A stretch of 56,214 nt of DNA, taken from Bacteroidales bacterium. GTDB lineage: Bacteria; Bacteroidota; Bacteroidia; Bacteroidales; F082. The number at the start of each line of letters is the position of its first letter. Positions within the stretch are counted from its first letter, which is position 1. Under the pieces are notes generated by a model that was not told where the DNA came from, made no database searches, and worked only from the letters and a program-made list of their open reading frames with translations. Position numbers and translations under genes: made by a program. Location: positions 1 through 56,214 of the forward strand of contig JAFPUN010000010.1 of the NCBI GenBank assembly GCA_017395365.1, read 5' to 3'. Of this stretch, positions 8,182-17,362 are shown piece after piece.

Positions 8182-8775
8182 CACCTGCCGCTGTACCCAA
8201 GCGAAGACAACAATGGCAGCAACGGTGGAAATCTCCAACAGCAAGTAAGCCCACAACTGATCAGGCTCGAAAAGCAGCACGACAATGACTGGCAACAGAC
8301 TGGAAATCAATATATAGAGCACCATCCAGATGCCTACCTGACGAAGCCGTCCCCGATAGTTGATGGCGATGGCACTGCCCAAGGGCAGATAGACGAGCAT
8401 CAGCGAAACGGCGACGGGAAGGCCGACGCTATCGGAGATGGATGGGATGCTGTCCGTCAGGAAACCCGCAAAGTTGAGCACGATGACGAGCCACCACCAC
8501 ACCGTAAACGGACGATAGAGCGACTTCATGCCTCGCATCAGGCCAATATACATCACCATGGAGCCAAAAGTCCTGACAATGCCGCTCAACCACGCGAGAC
8601 GATGACCTTCCATCCAAAGCGACACATCCGTCCAACTGACAACAGCCTGCAAGAGATAGCTCACGAAAGCCGCCTCGATGAGCCAGCGGGGCAGGCCGCT
8701 TTCAACGTGGTTCACAAGGTATTGGTTCTCAATCTTTTCCATCTGCTCGATGGGATGCTGTCGGGTTGTTTCCAT
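8173..8775 (-). CDS. Polytopic membrane protein, unknown
   Basis: 200 residues with about five or six hydrophobic helices (for example residues ~31-50, 60-82, 91-108, 118-140, 146-168 and 173-194). The N-terminal ~25 residues are polar and cytoplasmic in appearance. I recognise no family motif. It is convergent with the AraC-type regulator and overlaps it by 9 nt at the 3' ends. A TATTTTTG box at 8781-8788 lies only 5 nt before the ATG, which suggests a leaderless message. No function can be assigned. Confidence 0.65.
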   Translation of the reverse strand: METTRQHPIEQMEKIENQYLVNHVESGLPRWLIEAAFVSYLLQAVVSWTDVSLWMEGHRLAWLSGIVRTFGSMVMYIGLMRGMKSLYRPFTVWWWLVIVLNFAGFLTDSIPSISDSVGLPVAVSLMLVYLPLGSAIAINYRGRLRQVGIWMVLYILISSLLPVIVVLLFEPDQLWAYLLLEISTVAAIVVFAWVQRQVLI

Positions 8776-8780
8776 GGCTG

Positions 8781-8788
8781 CAAAAATA
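8781..8788 (-). promoter_or_regulatory. -7 box TATTTTTG, 5 nt before the ATG
   Basis: The box reads TATTTTTGCAGCC then ATG on the minus strand. The predicted transcription start is 2 nt upstream of the start codon. Confidence 0.5.
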
Positions 8789-8929
8789 AGGTTTTATTCC
8801 GACAAAAAGCTCAAAAATGTTTTATTTGTCATATTCCCTGTTGATTCGGAAAAGCGGAGATTTTGCGCAAAATCGCACTTTCTGCGCAGCAAGTCGAAAA
8901 AAATTCCGAAACAAGTCGAGGGCGAATGT

Positions 8930-8937
8930 TACTTTTG
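8930..8937 (+). promoter_or_regulatory. -7 box TACTTTTG of the hydrolase-LRR operon
   Basis: A consensus TAnnTTTG lies 41 nt before the ATG at 8979. The upstream -33 TTG is not clear. Confidence 0.5.
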
Positions 8938-8978
8938 CCAGCTTTTAGAAACTACTGTACATTTTAAACACTTATTCC

Positions 8979-10535
8979 ATGAGAAAAAAACGTTTTCTTG
9001 AAACGACCCTGAGCCTCGCCTTGGCCTTCGCTGCCACGGGCGCCTGGGCGCAGGTCAACTTGGGCGATGTCCCGAAGGAAATCCACTTCGATGACGCCAG
9101 CATCGAGAATTTCGGCCACCTGACGATGACCGTGGCCGATTCCGTAGTCTTCGACGCCGAGCGTCAAACCTACGACACCATGCAAGTGACCAAAAACATT
9201 GAGTGGGACACCTCGGCGGGTACCGCCATGAAACGCATGAAAGAGAGAGAAGCCAATAGCAAGGAAAGCCCCAGCGACTTCATCAACGGACAACACAGCT
9301 GGTGGTACGACATGTACTGGTACCGCTTCTTCTATCCCTCCATCAACGCCAAGGGCGAGGAAATCGTCCTTTCCGCCCTCGCCGCCTTCCCCGACGGCGA
9401 CCCCGACCATATCAACAACGTCATCATCGGTTGCCACGTCACCATCACCAGCAACAAGGAAGCCCCTTCGGAATATTACCTGACAGGCAATTGGCAGACC
9501 GACGTCGGCATGTTGATGTGGCACGCCTCAAGCGGCACAACCTTTCATAAGCCACTGAGCAACCTGCTTTACTACAACTTGGTCATCCTGCCCGACTATG
9601 AGGGCTATGGCATCACCAAAAACCTGCCCCATCCCTATCTTTACCAGGAACTGACGGCGCGGCAGGTGGTGGACGCCACGCGCTACGGCATCGCGCTCTA
9701 CCAAAACAGCCCTGTCATTGCCTCCTTCCGCCGTCCGTTCCGCGATAACTGGAAGACGGCCTCGGTAGGCTATTCGCAAGGCGGCAGCGTAGCCATGGCC
9801 ACCCACCGCTTCATCGAGCAAAACGGCCTCGACGGTGAGCTTAACTTTGCAGGCTCGGTTTGCGGCGACGGCCCTTACGACCCCATAGCGCACGTGCGTT
9901 ATTACATCACTGAGAACGGTGGCCTGCTCAACATGCCCGTGGTGCTCCCCCTAATCCTGAAAGGGATGCTCGACAGCAACCCCTACATGCGCGAGCACAA
10001 GCTGGAGGACTACCTCGTGAAGGATTTCCTCGACACCGGCATCGTGCAGTGGCTCATCGACAAGAACGACCCGACCAAGGAAAAAACCACCGACGACATC
10101 ACCGCCGCACTGAAAGCGCTCTACGACAATGGCCAATTCACAAATATCTTGAATTCAGACGGCACGGCATATATCTATAAACTGATGACCCCCGAAGTCT
10201 ATGCGTATTTCAGTGACGCGAGCAATTTCAATGCAATGCCCAACACGCGCGGCGTGGCCCAAGACCTGCACTTGGCCCTCGAAAGCAACAACCTGACGCG
10301 AGGCTGGACACCCCGACACCCCGTCAAGCTGTGGCACTACACGAGAGACACCGTCGTGCCCTACGTCAACGCCCTAAATGCCCATAGCTGGCTGGGGTCC
10401 TATTGCATGCTCACCACACCCGACTTGTCATGGTACCAGTCGAGCTGGGATCATGTGGGCGGTGGCCGCGTGTTCTTCACGGGCTTGAATGTCGGCGATG
10501 CCGAAAACGAGCTTTTGGAAATCATTCTTCAGTAA
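8979..10535 (+). CDS. Secreted alpha/beta hydrolase (lipase/esterase-like)
   Basis: 518 residues with a signal peptide (LSLALAFAATGAWAQ). The nucleophile elbow GYSQGGS places the catalytic Ser at 266; a likely acid is D457 in HYTRDTVVPY and a likely His is H492 in SSWDHVGGG, giving the order Ser-Asp-His of the alpha/beta hydrolase fold. The long form with an N-terminal ~200-residue region resembles the fungal-type secretory lipase group found in some Bacteroidales. No T9SS sorting domain is present, so it is probably periplasmic or exported otherwise. It is followed after 17 nt by the LRR surface protein, so the two are probably co-expressed. The substrate (ester or acyl peptide) is unknown. 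Confidence 0.75.
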   Translation: MRKKRFLETTLSLALAFAATGAWAQVNLGDVPKEIHFDDASIENFGHLTMTVADSVVFDAERQTYDTMQVTKNIEWDTSAGTAMKRMKEREANSKESPSDFINGQHSWWYDMYWYRFFYPSINAKGEEIVLSALAAFPDGDPDHINNVIIGCHVTITSNKEAPSEYYLTGNWQTDVGMLMWHASSGTTFHKPLSNLLYYNLVILPDYEGYGITKNLPHPYLYQELTARQVVDATRYGIALYQNSPVIASFRRPFRDNWKTASVGYSQGGSVAMATHRFIEQNGLDGELNFAGSVCGDGPYDPIAHVRYYITENGGLLNMPVVLPLILKGMLDSNPYMREHKLEDYLVKDFLDTGIVQWLIDKNDPTKEKTTDDITAALKALYDNGQFTNILNSDGTAYIYKLMTPEVYAYFSDASNFNAMPNTRGVAQDLHLALESNNLTRGWTPRHPVKLWHYTRDTVVPYVNALNAHSWLGSYCMLTTPDLSWYQSSWDHVGGGRVFFTGLNVGDAENELLEIILQ

Positions 10536-10538
10536 ACT

Positions 10539-10544
10539 AGGAGG
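10539..10544 (+). promoter_or_regulatory. Shine-Dalgarno AGGAGG before the LRR gene
   Basis: A perfect AGGAGG lies 8 nt before the ATG at 10553. Most starts in this window have no such site, so it is unusual here and fixes the start. Confidence 0.7.
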
Positions 10545-10552
10545 ACAAAGCC

Positions 10553-13500
10553 ATGAGAAAGATATTATCAGCCATCGCATTACTGCTTGCGACCGTTGCC
10601 GCACAAGCCACCGTAATACGAACCAGTGTCAATCTGCCTCTTGAAGGCGGGACGGTGTCAACAAAAGTCGTGCTGAACACCGACACCCACACCGCCTCCA
10701 TCGGATGGGACTACGACGCCTGCATTCCGCAGTATTCCGTAGGGAAACTGAACATCCCCTCTACCATCACTTACGAAGGAGAGACCTACACCGTCACGGC
10801 CATCGCCAATGTGGCCTTCCGCTTCTGCAGCCAACTGACGGAGGTGGAGATTGAAGAAGGCGTGACCACCATCGGCAACTACGCTTTCATAGGTTGCAGC
10901 AACCTTGAGGCCATCAGCCTGCCCTCATCGCTCACCAACATCGGCGGCGGCGCCTTCTGCGGATTGTCGAAGCTGACCGCCATCAAGGAGTGCGCCACCA
11001 CGCCGCCCGCATGGGCTTGGTACGATGTGCTGCAAGTCAGCGGCGGCACCGAAGGAGTCAACAGCAATTTGAAGCTCTATGTGCCCAATGGCAGCCAAAG
11101 CGCTTACCTTAACGCCAAGTGGGACTATTCATGGACGTGCATGAACACAAACAACGTGCCATACACTTGGGACCTTACCGAGACCCGCTCACAGGTAGGT
11201 TGGGGCAGCTACTTCGATGCCAATACCATCCTCACGTTAGAGGAGTGGAACCAACACCGCAGCATCAACATCTTCAGCGTGGCCGACCTGAAGGCCTTCC
11301 GCGACATGGTGAACAATGGCACCACCTATAATAATTACATCATCACTTTGGAGGCCGACCTCGACCTGAACAACGAGGAATGGACTCCCATCGGACGCGT
11401 CGAACAAAATCTTTCAAACCTGTACCACGACTTCTGCGGCACCTTCGATGGCAAGGGGCACACCATCAAGAACCTTAGGATTTCAGAAGAATCGCACAAT
11501 AGTGGACTTTTCGGCGGCACACGCAATGCCACAATCAAGAGACTCATCGTGGAGGATGCCTCCGTGGCAGGCGATTTCTATGTGGGCATTGTCATCGGCC
11601 ATGCCGAAGGCACGACCATCATACAAGACACCTATGTGAAGAACTGCACCGTGAGTGGACGTAGCTTCACAGGCGGCATCGTAGGCGGTGCCGTCAATTA
11701 TGACAACGTAGACAACTGTGACCTGCAAATGGACCGGTGTGTGATAGAAGGTGGTTCGGTCAGTTCCTTCTATAATCATTACAAGCCCGATATAACGAAT
11801 AACCAGCCTTTCTGGGAAAGTTACCCGTTCTATGGCACCGTTGGCGGACTTATTGGCTATGTCGATTGCGCCAAGGTTCAGAATTGTGCCAACTTGAACA
11901 CAAAGGTCTTTTGGGATTCCAGCCAGGTGAATGATGAATACGGAGAAGAACTCAGAAAGACTGTCACCCGAGGCGCACTCATCGGCTACCAGCAAAACAA
12001 TGCCACCACTCCTCCTGCCATGTCGAATTGCTACGTTCTGCTTCATCCGGAAAACAGCCTCACTGCCACAGATTATATGGTGAGCGCTCATAAAGACTAT
12101 TTGGATCCAGACCGTTATTACGGCAACGCATATTATTCGGGCGGCTATACCCACTGGAGCTACGATGAAAACACGTTGGCCAATAGCGGAAATGCAAGCG
12201 AACTCAACGGCTTGCAATTGCAATCGACGTTAGGCACCACCGCTTGGGGTTATACTGACGAACAACTCCCTCTGCCCGCCAATTTCGCTTACCTGTTTGG
12301 CGATATCCCTGTCAACAAGGCGGCCTTTTTGCCTTACGGCACCGAAATCGATGCCCCCAACTACCTAACTTTGACCGAGAACGGCACCGCTTACACGGCC
12401 AGTAGCATCCACGTCAACAAATATTTTGTTGGTTTAGAGAATTATTTGCCTCTCGGTTCCAGTCAAATCACCGTTGCGAATGGTGTCGTCAACGGAATCA
12501 CACTCAGCGCAACAACGAATGGCACGCAGGAGGTCACCACTGAGTATCCTGTTTATGTGAAAGACGAAAACAATATGCTCGTCCTCGACCCGCATGGCAA
12601 CCCCGTGCAAGCCACCAACGATGACGGCACGCCCATGACGGAATCCTTCACCGAAACGGTAAACACCTACACACCAAAAGGTTATACACTTTATTTGCCG
12701 TACAGCATCACCCTTTCAGGCGACTGCAAAGTGTATGAGCCAACCTCCTGGGACGTAAGCACAAGCAAGTTGAACTTCACCCGTGTGGAAAACAACGAGG
12801 TGGAGGCCTACAAGCCTTACTATGTCGTGGTCAACAAGGGCGAGATAAGCCTCAATACCTACACCGAACATGTTATCGCAACGCAATCAACCCATACTTT
12901 CACGCTTGATGATGTCTCTTTCACTATAATAGGAGCTTTGAATGGAGACATTTTCGGCACTTCTAATTACTACATCTTTAATAACGGTCAGTGGGTAAAA
13001 ACTTCATTAGGGAGCACGCTCGACGCATTCACTTTCTATATCCAAAACAACCAGGCAAACCCCGGTGAGTCTTTCGGCATCAACTTGATAGACAACACCG
13101 TCATCAACCTGGCCGTGACAGGCCATGGCGGCAGCAACGGCGGCTGGGCATTCATCGCCTCGCCGGTGGCGGACGACATCGCACCTTCTATGGTGGAAAA
13201 CCTTGAGGGAGTGAAGTATGAGACAGGCACGTACAACTACGACCTCTACCGCTTCAACCAAAGCGCCGACTTGGAATGGGAAAACTACCACTCGAACGAC
13301 ACGCCACAGAATCCTTTCATGCTCGAGAACGGCAAGGGCTATCTCTACGCCTCCAAGGCTGATAGAACGTTGACTTTCAGCACACCCTTCAACACCGACA
13401 ACACCAAGACCTTCGATCTCGAATACGATGCCGACGCCGAGTTTGCCGGTTGGAACCTTGTCGGCAATCCTTTCCCCGTGGCGGCCTACGCCGACAAGAG

Positions 13501-14275
13501 CTACTACACGATGAATGAGGCGGGAACGGGCATTGAGCCGATAGCAGTTTCTTCGGCGATGCCCATCGATGCATGCACCGGCGTGATGGTGAAAGCCCAA
13601 ACGACAGGCGAAACGGTCACCTTCAGCCGCACGGCGCAGCAAAGCACGGGCAACAACGGAATGATCCAGATTGCCGTGGCGCAAGCCAACACGCGCGTTA
13701 ACGCCATTCAGGACAAGGCTATCGTGAGCTTCAACGAAGGCTCACAATTAGGCAAATACTACTTCGGCAGACAAAACGCCAACATCTATCTCCCGCAGGG
13801 CGGTGAGGAATATGCCATTGCCTTCAGCGACGGCCACGGCGAAATGCCCTTGAACTTCAAGGCCACGAAGGACGGCGAATACACCCTTTCCGTCGCCCCC
13901 GACGGCGTGGAGATGGAATACCTGCACCTTATTGACAATCTGACGGGTGCGAATGTGGATTTGACAGCTACGCCTCAATACACCTTCACCGCCAAGACGA
14001 CGGACTACGCTTCGCGTTTCCGCCTTGTGTTTTCCATTTGTGAGGACGCAAATGGCGACAATGCGCCGTTTGCCTACGTCAGCAATGGGAAAATCATCCT
14101 CACCACCAACGTGAATGGCAATGCGACGTTGCAAATCGTGGACGTGACGGGGCGTGTCATTGTTCAGGGAGACGCGATAAATCGCGTCTCTACAAGCGGA
14201 ATGACATCTGGTATATATGTCTTGCGCCTCATCAACGGCGATGACGTCAGAACGCAGAAAATCGTCATTCCATAG
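10553..14275 (+). CDS. Large secreted LRR/GLUG surface protein with T9SS sorting domain
   Basis: 1240 residues. A signal peptide (ILSAIALLLATVAAQA) is followed by BspA-type leucine-rich repeats (~60-150: LTEVEIEEGVTTIGNYAF, LEAISLPSSLTNIGGGAF), then a GLUG-like region (~290-400: GTFDGKGHTIKNLRI, GGIVGGAVNYDN), a long beta-rich middle, and a C-terminal T9SS sorting domain ending GIYVLRLINGDD...KIVIP. BspA-type LRR proteins are adhesins or mucin/host-binding surface proteins; the binding partner here is unknown. A family B repeat (14170-14196) adds GDAINRVSTSG in frame in the sorting domain, between GRVIVQ and MTSGIYVL. It is the second gene of an operon and converges with the ClC gene, leaving only 10 nt between them. 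Confidence 0.82.
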   Translation: MRKILSAIALLLATVAAQATVIRTSVNLPLEGGTVSTKVVLNTDTHTASIGWDYDACIPQYSVGKLNIPSTITYEGETYTVTAIANVAFRFCSQLTEVEIEEGVTTIGNYAFIGCSNLEAISLPSSLTNIGGGAFCGLSKLTAIKECATTPPAWAWYDVLQVSGGTEGVNSNLKLYVPNGSQSAYLNAKWDYSWTCMNTNNVPYTWDLTETRSQVGWGSYFDANTILTLEEWNQHRSINIFSVADLKAFRDMVNNGTTYNNYIITLEADLDLNNEEWTPIGRVEQNLSNLYHDFCGTFDGKGHTIKNLRISEESHNSGLFGGTRNATIKRLIVEDASVAGDFYVGIVIGHAEGTTIIQDTYVKNCTVSGRSFTGGIVGGAVNYDNVDNCDLQMDRCVIEGGSVSSFYNHYKPDITNNQPFWESYPFYGTVGGLIGYVDCAKVQNCANLNTKVFWDSSQVNDEYGEELRKTVTRGALIGYQQNNATTPPAMSNCYVLLHPENSLTATDYMVSAHKDYLDPDRYYGNAYYSGGYTHWSYDENTLANSGNASELNGLQLQSTLGTTAWGYTDEQLPLPANFAYLFGDIPVNKAAFLPYGTEIDAPNYLTLTENGTAYTASSIHVNKYFVGLENYLPLGSSQITVANGVVNGITLSATTNGTQEVTTEYPVYVKDENNMLVLDPHGNPVQATNDDGTPMTESFTETVNTYTPKGYTLYLPYSITLSGDCKVYEPTSWDVSTSKLNFTRVENNEVEAYKPYYVVVNKGEISLNTYTEHVIATQSTHTFTLDDVSFTIIGALNGDIFGTSNYYIFNNGQWVKTSLGSTLDAFTFYIQNNQANPGESFGINLIDNTVINLAVTGHGGSNGGWAFIASPVADDIAPSMVENLEGVKYETGTYNYDLYRFNQSADLEWENYHSNDTPQNPFMLENGKGYLYASKADRTLTFSTPFNTDNTKTFDLEYDADAEFAGWNLVGNPFPVAAYADKSYYTMNEAGTGIEPIAVSSAMPIDACTGVMVKAQTTGETVTFSRTAQQSTGNNGMIQIAVAQANTRVNAIQDKAIVSFNEGSQLGKYYFGRQNANIYLPQGGEEYAIAFSDGHGEMPLNFKATKDGEYTLSVAPDGVEMEYLHLIDNLTGANVDLTATPQYTFTAKTTDYASRFRLVFSICEDANGDNAPFAYVSNGKIILTTNVNGNATLQIVDVTGRVIVQGDAINRVSTSGMTSGIYVLRLINGDDVRTQKIVIP
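14170..14196. repeat. Family B palindrome, in frame in the LRR protein sorting domain
   Basis: AGACGCGATAAATCGCGTCT and CTACAAG. It is the same arm as 6958-6983 with one base changed (TAA for TGA before ATCGCG). In this frame it reads DAINRVST. Confidence 0.85.
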
Positions 14276-14285
14276 CCCTACAAAC

Positions 14286-16076
14286 CTATTCCTCCGAAAT
14301 CTCGCTCACCATGCTGCGGTAGGCCGAAAACACATTGGCACGCGAGATGTAGCCCAGATACTTCCCGTCTTGAATGACCGGGATGTTGTATTTGCCTGAT
14401 TTCTGGAACTTTTGCACGATCTCCTCCATCGCCTCGTCGGGGTGGATGACAACATCGGGGAGGACGGCGAAATTCTGTATCGACTGGTCGTAATACTGCT
14501 CGTCGAAGAGGATGCCGCGCACGTCGTCGAACAAGACGTGACCGCAAAAAACACCCTTCTTGTCGACCACCGGGAAGATATTGCGCTTCGACGACGACAC
14601 CAACGGCAACAAGTCGCGGAAAAGACTGTCAGGATCGATGGGGCTGAAGTTGGTCTCTATCAACTGGTTGATAGCCATCATGTTAAGAATACTCTTGTCT
14701 TTGTTGTGTGTGACCTCCACGCCTTTTTCTGCCACGGCATTGGTATAGATGGAGTGATTGAAAAACAGCCGGTTGATGGCATAGGCCAGGGCAGAAACGA
14801 TCATCAAAGGCACAATAAGGGCATAGCCATTGGTGATTTCGGCAATGAGGAAGATGCCCGTCAAAGGTGCATGAAGCATGCCTGCCACCAATCCGCTCAT
14901 GCCTACGAGAGCAAACTTGGCAGGGTCTAAGTGCCCGATTCCGAGGTAATTGACCAACAATGCAAAGAAAAGCCCAGTGAATGCCCCAATGAACAATGCT
15001 GGAGCAAAGGTGCCACCTACGCCACCTGCACCAAAGGTGAAGGCTGTGGCAAAGGCTTTCAGCAAAATCATGCCCGCAAAGAGTATGATAACCACCAAGT
15101 CGTATTCCTTGAACCTCGCAAACCACGCGTTGCCAAAGACCGGGCTGTAGTCGCCACGCAAAGCCGAGTTGATGGCCTCGTAGCCCTCGCCGTAAAGTGC
15201 TGGAAACAAGAAAATAAGGATACCCAACAGTGTACCTCCAACGAGGAAACGAACCCATGGCGACTGCACCTTCTTGAAGCGCTTTTCCACACTAAAAGTC
15301 ACCTTGAGGAAATAGGCCGACACCAGACCCGCAAAGAGGCCCAAGCCGACATAAAACAAGGCATTGCTTGGAATGAACCCCTCGGCGATGACAGCAGGAT
15401 ACTCCACCGTCTGGCCAAGGAACCAATAAGCCGTTAAGATGGCGACAAACGAAGAGCAAATGATTGGCACCAAGGCATTGAGCGACAAGTCGATCATGAA
15501 CACCTCCAGGGCAAAGACGATACCCGTTATGGGGGCTTGGAAGATGGCCGCCAAAGCCGCTGCGCCACCCATGCCGATGAGCTGGATGGTGTGTTTGTAG
15601 TCGAGCTTCAAGGCTTGCGCGATGTTGGAGCCTATGCTGCCGCCTGTCGACACGCTCGGACCTTCCAATCCCACCGAGCCACCAAAACCGACCGTCAACG
15701 CGCTGGTAACGATGCTCGACCAGGTGCTACTGCGGCTCACCTTGCCCTTGTTTTTCGAGATGGCATAAAGGATGCCCGGAATGCCGTGCCCGACATCTTT
15801 CTTCAGGATGTACTTGCAGAACAGAATCGTCAGCAGGATACCGATGGCAGGGCAAATGAAATACAACAGGAAGGAATATTGGAACTGCGCGTTGATGACC
15901 AAGTCGCGGATGCCGTGGGCCAGCTTCTTGATGATGACGGCGGCGGCACCAGCGAGGAATCCCGTCGGGATGCTGAGTATCAGCATAAAACGACGGTCAC
16001 TCATGTGCGTCGTACGCCAAGCGTTGAAGCGGTCAATCCACCCGTTGATTCTATCCTTGAATTTACCCACGGTCAT
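14286..16076 (-). CDS. ClC-family chloride channel/transporter with C-terminal CBS pair
   Basis: 596 residues from the ATG at 16076; the open frame runs further up to 16232, but that stretch is repetitive intergenic DNA. Membrane helices run from ~30 to ~430 with the three selectivity-filter signatures: GHGIP (97-100), GSVGLEGP with gating E138, and GGTFAPALFIG. Two CBS domains follow (~450-596), which often bind adenine nucleotides and regulate gating. The position of the internal 'proton glutamate' of ClC antiporters (after FALE, residue 192) is valine, as in ClC channels, and the filter serine is His97. This suggests a channel rather than an H+/Cl- exchanger, but that is inference. Confidence 0.88.
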   Translation of the reverse strand: MTVGKFKDRINGWIDRFNAWRTTHMSDRRFMLILSIPTGFLAGAAAVIIKKLAHGIRDLVINAQFQYSFLLYFICPAIGILLTILFCKYILKKDVGHGIPGILYAISKNKGKVSRSSTWSSIVTSALTVGFGGSVGLEGPSVSTGGSIGSNIAQALKLDYKHTIQLIGMGGAAALAAIFQAPITGIVFALEVFMIDLSLNALVPIICSSFVAILTAYWFLGQTVEYPAVIAEGFIPSNALFYVGLGLFAGLVSAYFLKVTFSVEKRFKKVQSPWVRFLVGGTLLGILIFLFPALYGEGYEAINSALRGDYSPVFGNAWFARFKEYDLVVIILFAGMILLKAFATAFTFGAGGVGGTFAPALFIGAFTGLFFALLVNYLGIGHLDPAKFALVGMSGLVAGMLHAPLTGIFLIAEITNGYALIVPLMIVSALAYAINRLFFNHSIYTNAVAEKGVEVTHNKDKSILNMMAINQLIETNFSPIDPDSLFRDLLPLVSSSKRNIFPVVDKKGVFCGHVLFDDVRGILFDEQYYDQSIQNFAVLPDVVIHPDEAMEEIVQKFQKSGKYNIPVIQDGKYLGYISRANVFSAYRSMVSEISEE

Positions 16077-16154
16077 TCTCGTTTTTCGGCCGCTAAAATA
16101 TAAAAAAGTAACGCGCGCACCGAAAAGAAACAACTTTTTCACTATTTTCGCAGT

Positions 16155-16232
16155 CTCATGGACACGGGACACGAGACTTCGGGACACGAGACATTGGACC
16201 CCGTAGTCCCGCGTCCCGCAGTCCCGCGTCAA
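16155..16232. repeat. Short direct repeats between clc and xth
   Basis: GGGACACGAGAC occurs twice (about 16166-16191), followed by GTCCCGCGTCCCGCAGTCCC-type repeats (16204-16230) that are partly complementary to the first block. They sit in the divergent intergenic region, so hairpins could affect either leader. Function unknown. Confidence 0.6.
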
Positions 16233-16243
16233 AAAAGAACACC

Positions 16244-17005
16244 ATGAAGATCGTCAGCTACAACGTGAACGGCATCCGCGCAGCCATCAACAAAGGCCTG
16301 CTACAATGGATCAACGACTACCAACCCGATGTGCTCTGCTTTCAAGAGTTGAAAGCCACGCCCGACCAGATTCCCTTGATGGACTTCGAGATGATGGGCT
16401 ACCACCACTATTGGTTCCCGGCCCAGAAGAAAGGCTACAGCGGCGTGGGCCTCATCGCGAAAACCGAACCCGACAACGTGGTCTACGGCATGAACGAGCC
16501 TCTGTACGACAACGAAGGCCGCTTCCTCCGTGCCGACTTCGGCGACCTCTCGGTGGTGAGCGTCTACCACCCTTCGGGCACCACGGGCGACGAGCGCCAA
16601 GCCTTCAAGATGGTGTGGCTCGACTTCTTCCGCCGTTATGTCAACGAATTGCGGAAAGAGCGTCCGCAATTGGTGCTTTCGGGCGACTACAACATCTGCC
16701 ACGAGGACATCGACATCAACAACCCGCGCAAGCACGACACCTCGTCGGGGTTCCTACCCGAGGAACGCCAATGGATGACCGACTTCCTCAGCGATGGCTA
16801 CGTCGACTCGTTCCGCCATCTGGTGAAGGAGCCCAACCGCTACAGCTGGTGGAGCTTCCGCGCCGGTGCAAGAGCCAAGAACCTCGGCTGGCGCATCGAC
16901 TACCATATCACGACCGACAACCTGCGCGACCGCATCGCCGGCGTCGACATCCTGCCCGAGGTGATGCAGAGCGACCACTGCCCTATTGTGTTGGAGCTGA
17001 AATAA
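16244..17005 (+). CDS. xth: Exodeoxyribonuclease III (AP endonuclease)
   Basis: 253 residues. The opening MKIVSYNVNGIRAA, the metal ligand E35 in LCFQELKATP, the active-site D148/N150 in SGDYNICH, and the terminal SDHCPIVLEL with D244/H245 form the exonuclease III catalytic set of the endonuclease/exonuclease/phosphatase fold. The enzyme cuts DNA 5' of abasic sites in base excision repair and has 3'-5' exonuclease activity. Length matches the family (about 250-270). It is divergent from clc; a family C palindrome and a tRNA gene follow. Confidence 0.94.
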   Translation: MKIVSYNVNGIRAAINKGLLQWINDYQPDVLCFQELKATPDQIPLMDFEMMGYHHYWFPAQKKGYSGVGLIAKTEPDNVVYGMNEPLYDNEGRFLRADFGDLSVVSVYHPSGTTGDERQAFKMVWLDFFRRYVNELRKERPQLVLSGDYNICHEDIDINNPRKHDTSSGFLPEERQWMTDFLSDGYVDSFRHLVKEPNRYSWWSFRAGARAKNLGWRIDYHITTDNLRDRIAGVDILPEVMQSDHCPIVLELK

Positions 17006-17039
17006 GTATCATCTTTTTCTGTAGCATCACTCTCTTAAG

Positions 17040-17152
17040 CGTCATGGCGGGCATAGACCCGCTGCCTCATCGCAGACGCAGACCCGCGATCTCATAAAGC
17101 GGGTAGTGCCCCATAGCTCAGGAGATCGCGGAGCAAGTCCGCGATGACGACA
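17040..17152. repeat. Family C compound palindrome downstream of xth
   Basis: The segment contains GACCCGCGATCTCATAAAGC and GGAGATCGCGGAGCAAGTCC-GCGATGACG. It matches the compound element at 50558-50647 (CGCGATCTCATAAAGC ... GGAGATCGCGGA). A long hairpin is possible, serving as terminator by inference. Confidence 0.65.
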
Positions 17153-17228
17153 AAGGTCGGCTAATACCCAATAATAAGGCATGGAAACGTTTTTAAAGCC
17201 ACTTTTGCCTTTATTTCAGAAAAAGTCG

Positions 17229-17236
17229 TACTTTTG
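17229..17236 (+). promoter_or_regulatory. -7 box TACTTTTG of the tRNA gene
   Basis: Consensus TAnnTTTG with TTG at 17205-17207 (spacing 21), about 45 nt before the tRNA. A palindrome CCCCCTTTCGAAGGGGG (about 17262-17278) sits between. Confidence 0.55.
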
Positions 17237-17281
17237 CAGCGGATTTATTAATCCCCCCTGCCCCCTTTCGAAGGGGGAGAT

Positions 17282-17353
17282 GGCCTAATAGTTCAAGGGA
17301 TAGAACGGAAGTTTCCTAAACTTTAAATCTAGGTTCGAGTCCTAGTTGGGCTA
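17282..17353 (+). tRNA. tRNA-Arg (anticodon CCT)
   Basis: 72 nt that fold as a cloverleaf: acceptor GGCCTAA pairs with TTGGGCT (two wobbles), D stem GTTC/GAAC, anticodon stem GAAGT/ACTTT with loop TTCCTAA (anticodon CCT), variable loop AAAT, and T arm CTAGG-TTCGAGT-CCTAG. The discriminator is A, and CCA is not encoded. It reads AGG arginine codons. It borders an AT-richer accessory Rhs region, and tRNA 3' ends are common integration sites, though no integrase is seen here. Confidence 0.92.
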
Positions 17354-17362
17354 CAGCACAAC

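Noticed and set aside
16077-16232. 52-codon N-terminal extension of the ClC protein
   Set aside because: It is translated from the direct-repeat region between divergent genes; the ATG at 16076 gives a normal ClC N-terminus.
16148-16235. The repeats before xth considered as a riboswitch
   Set aside because: Only simple direct and inverted repeats are seen; no conserved aptamer core that I recognise.
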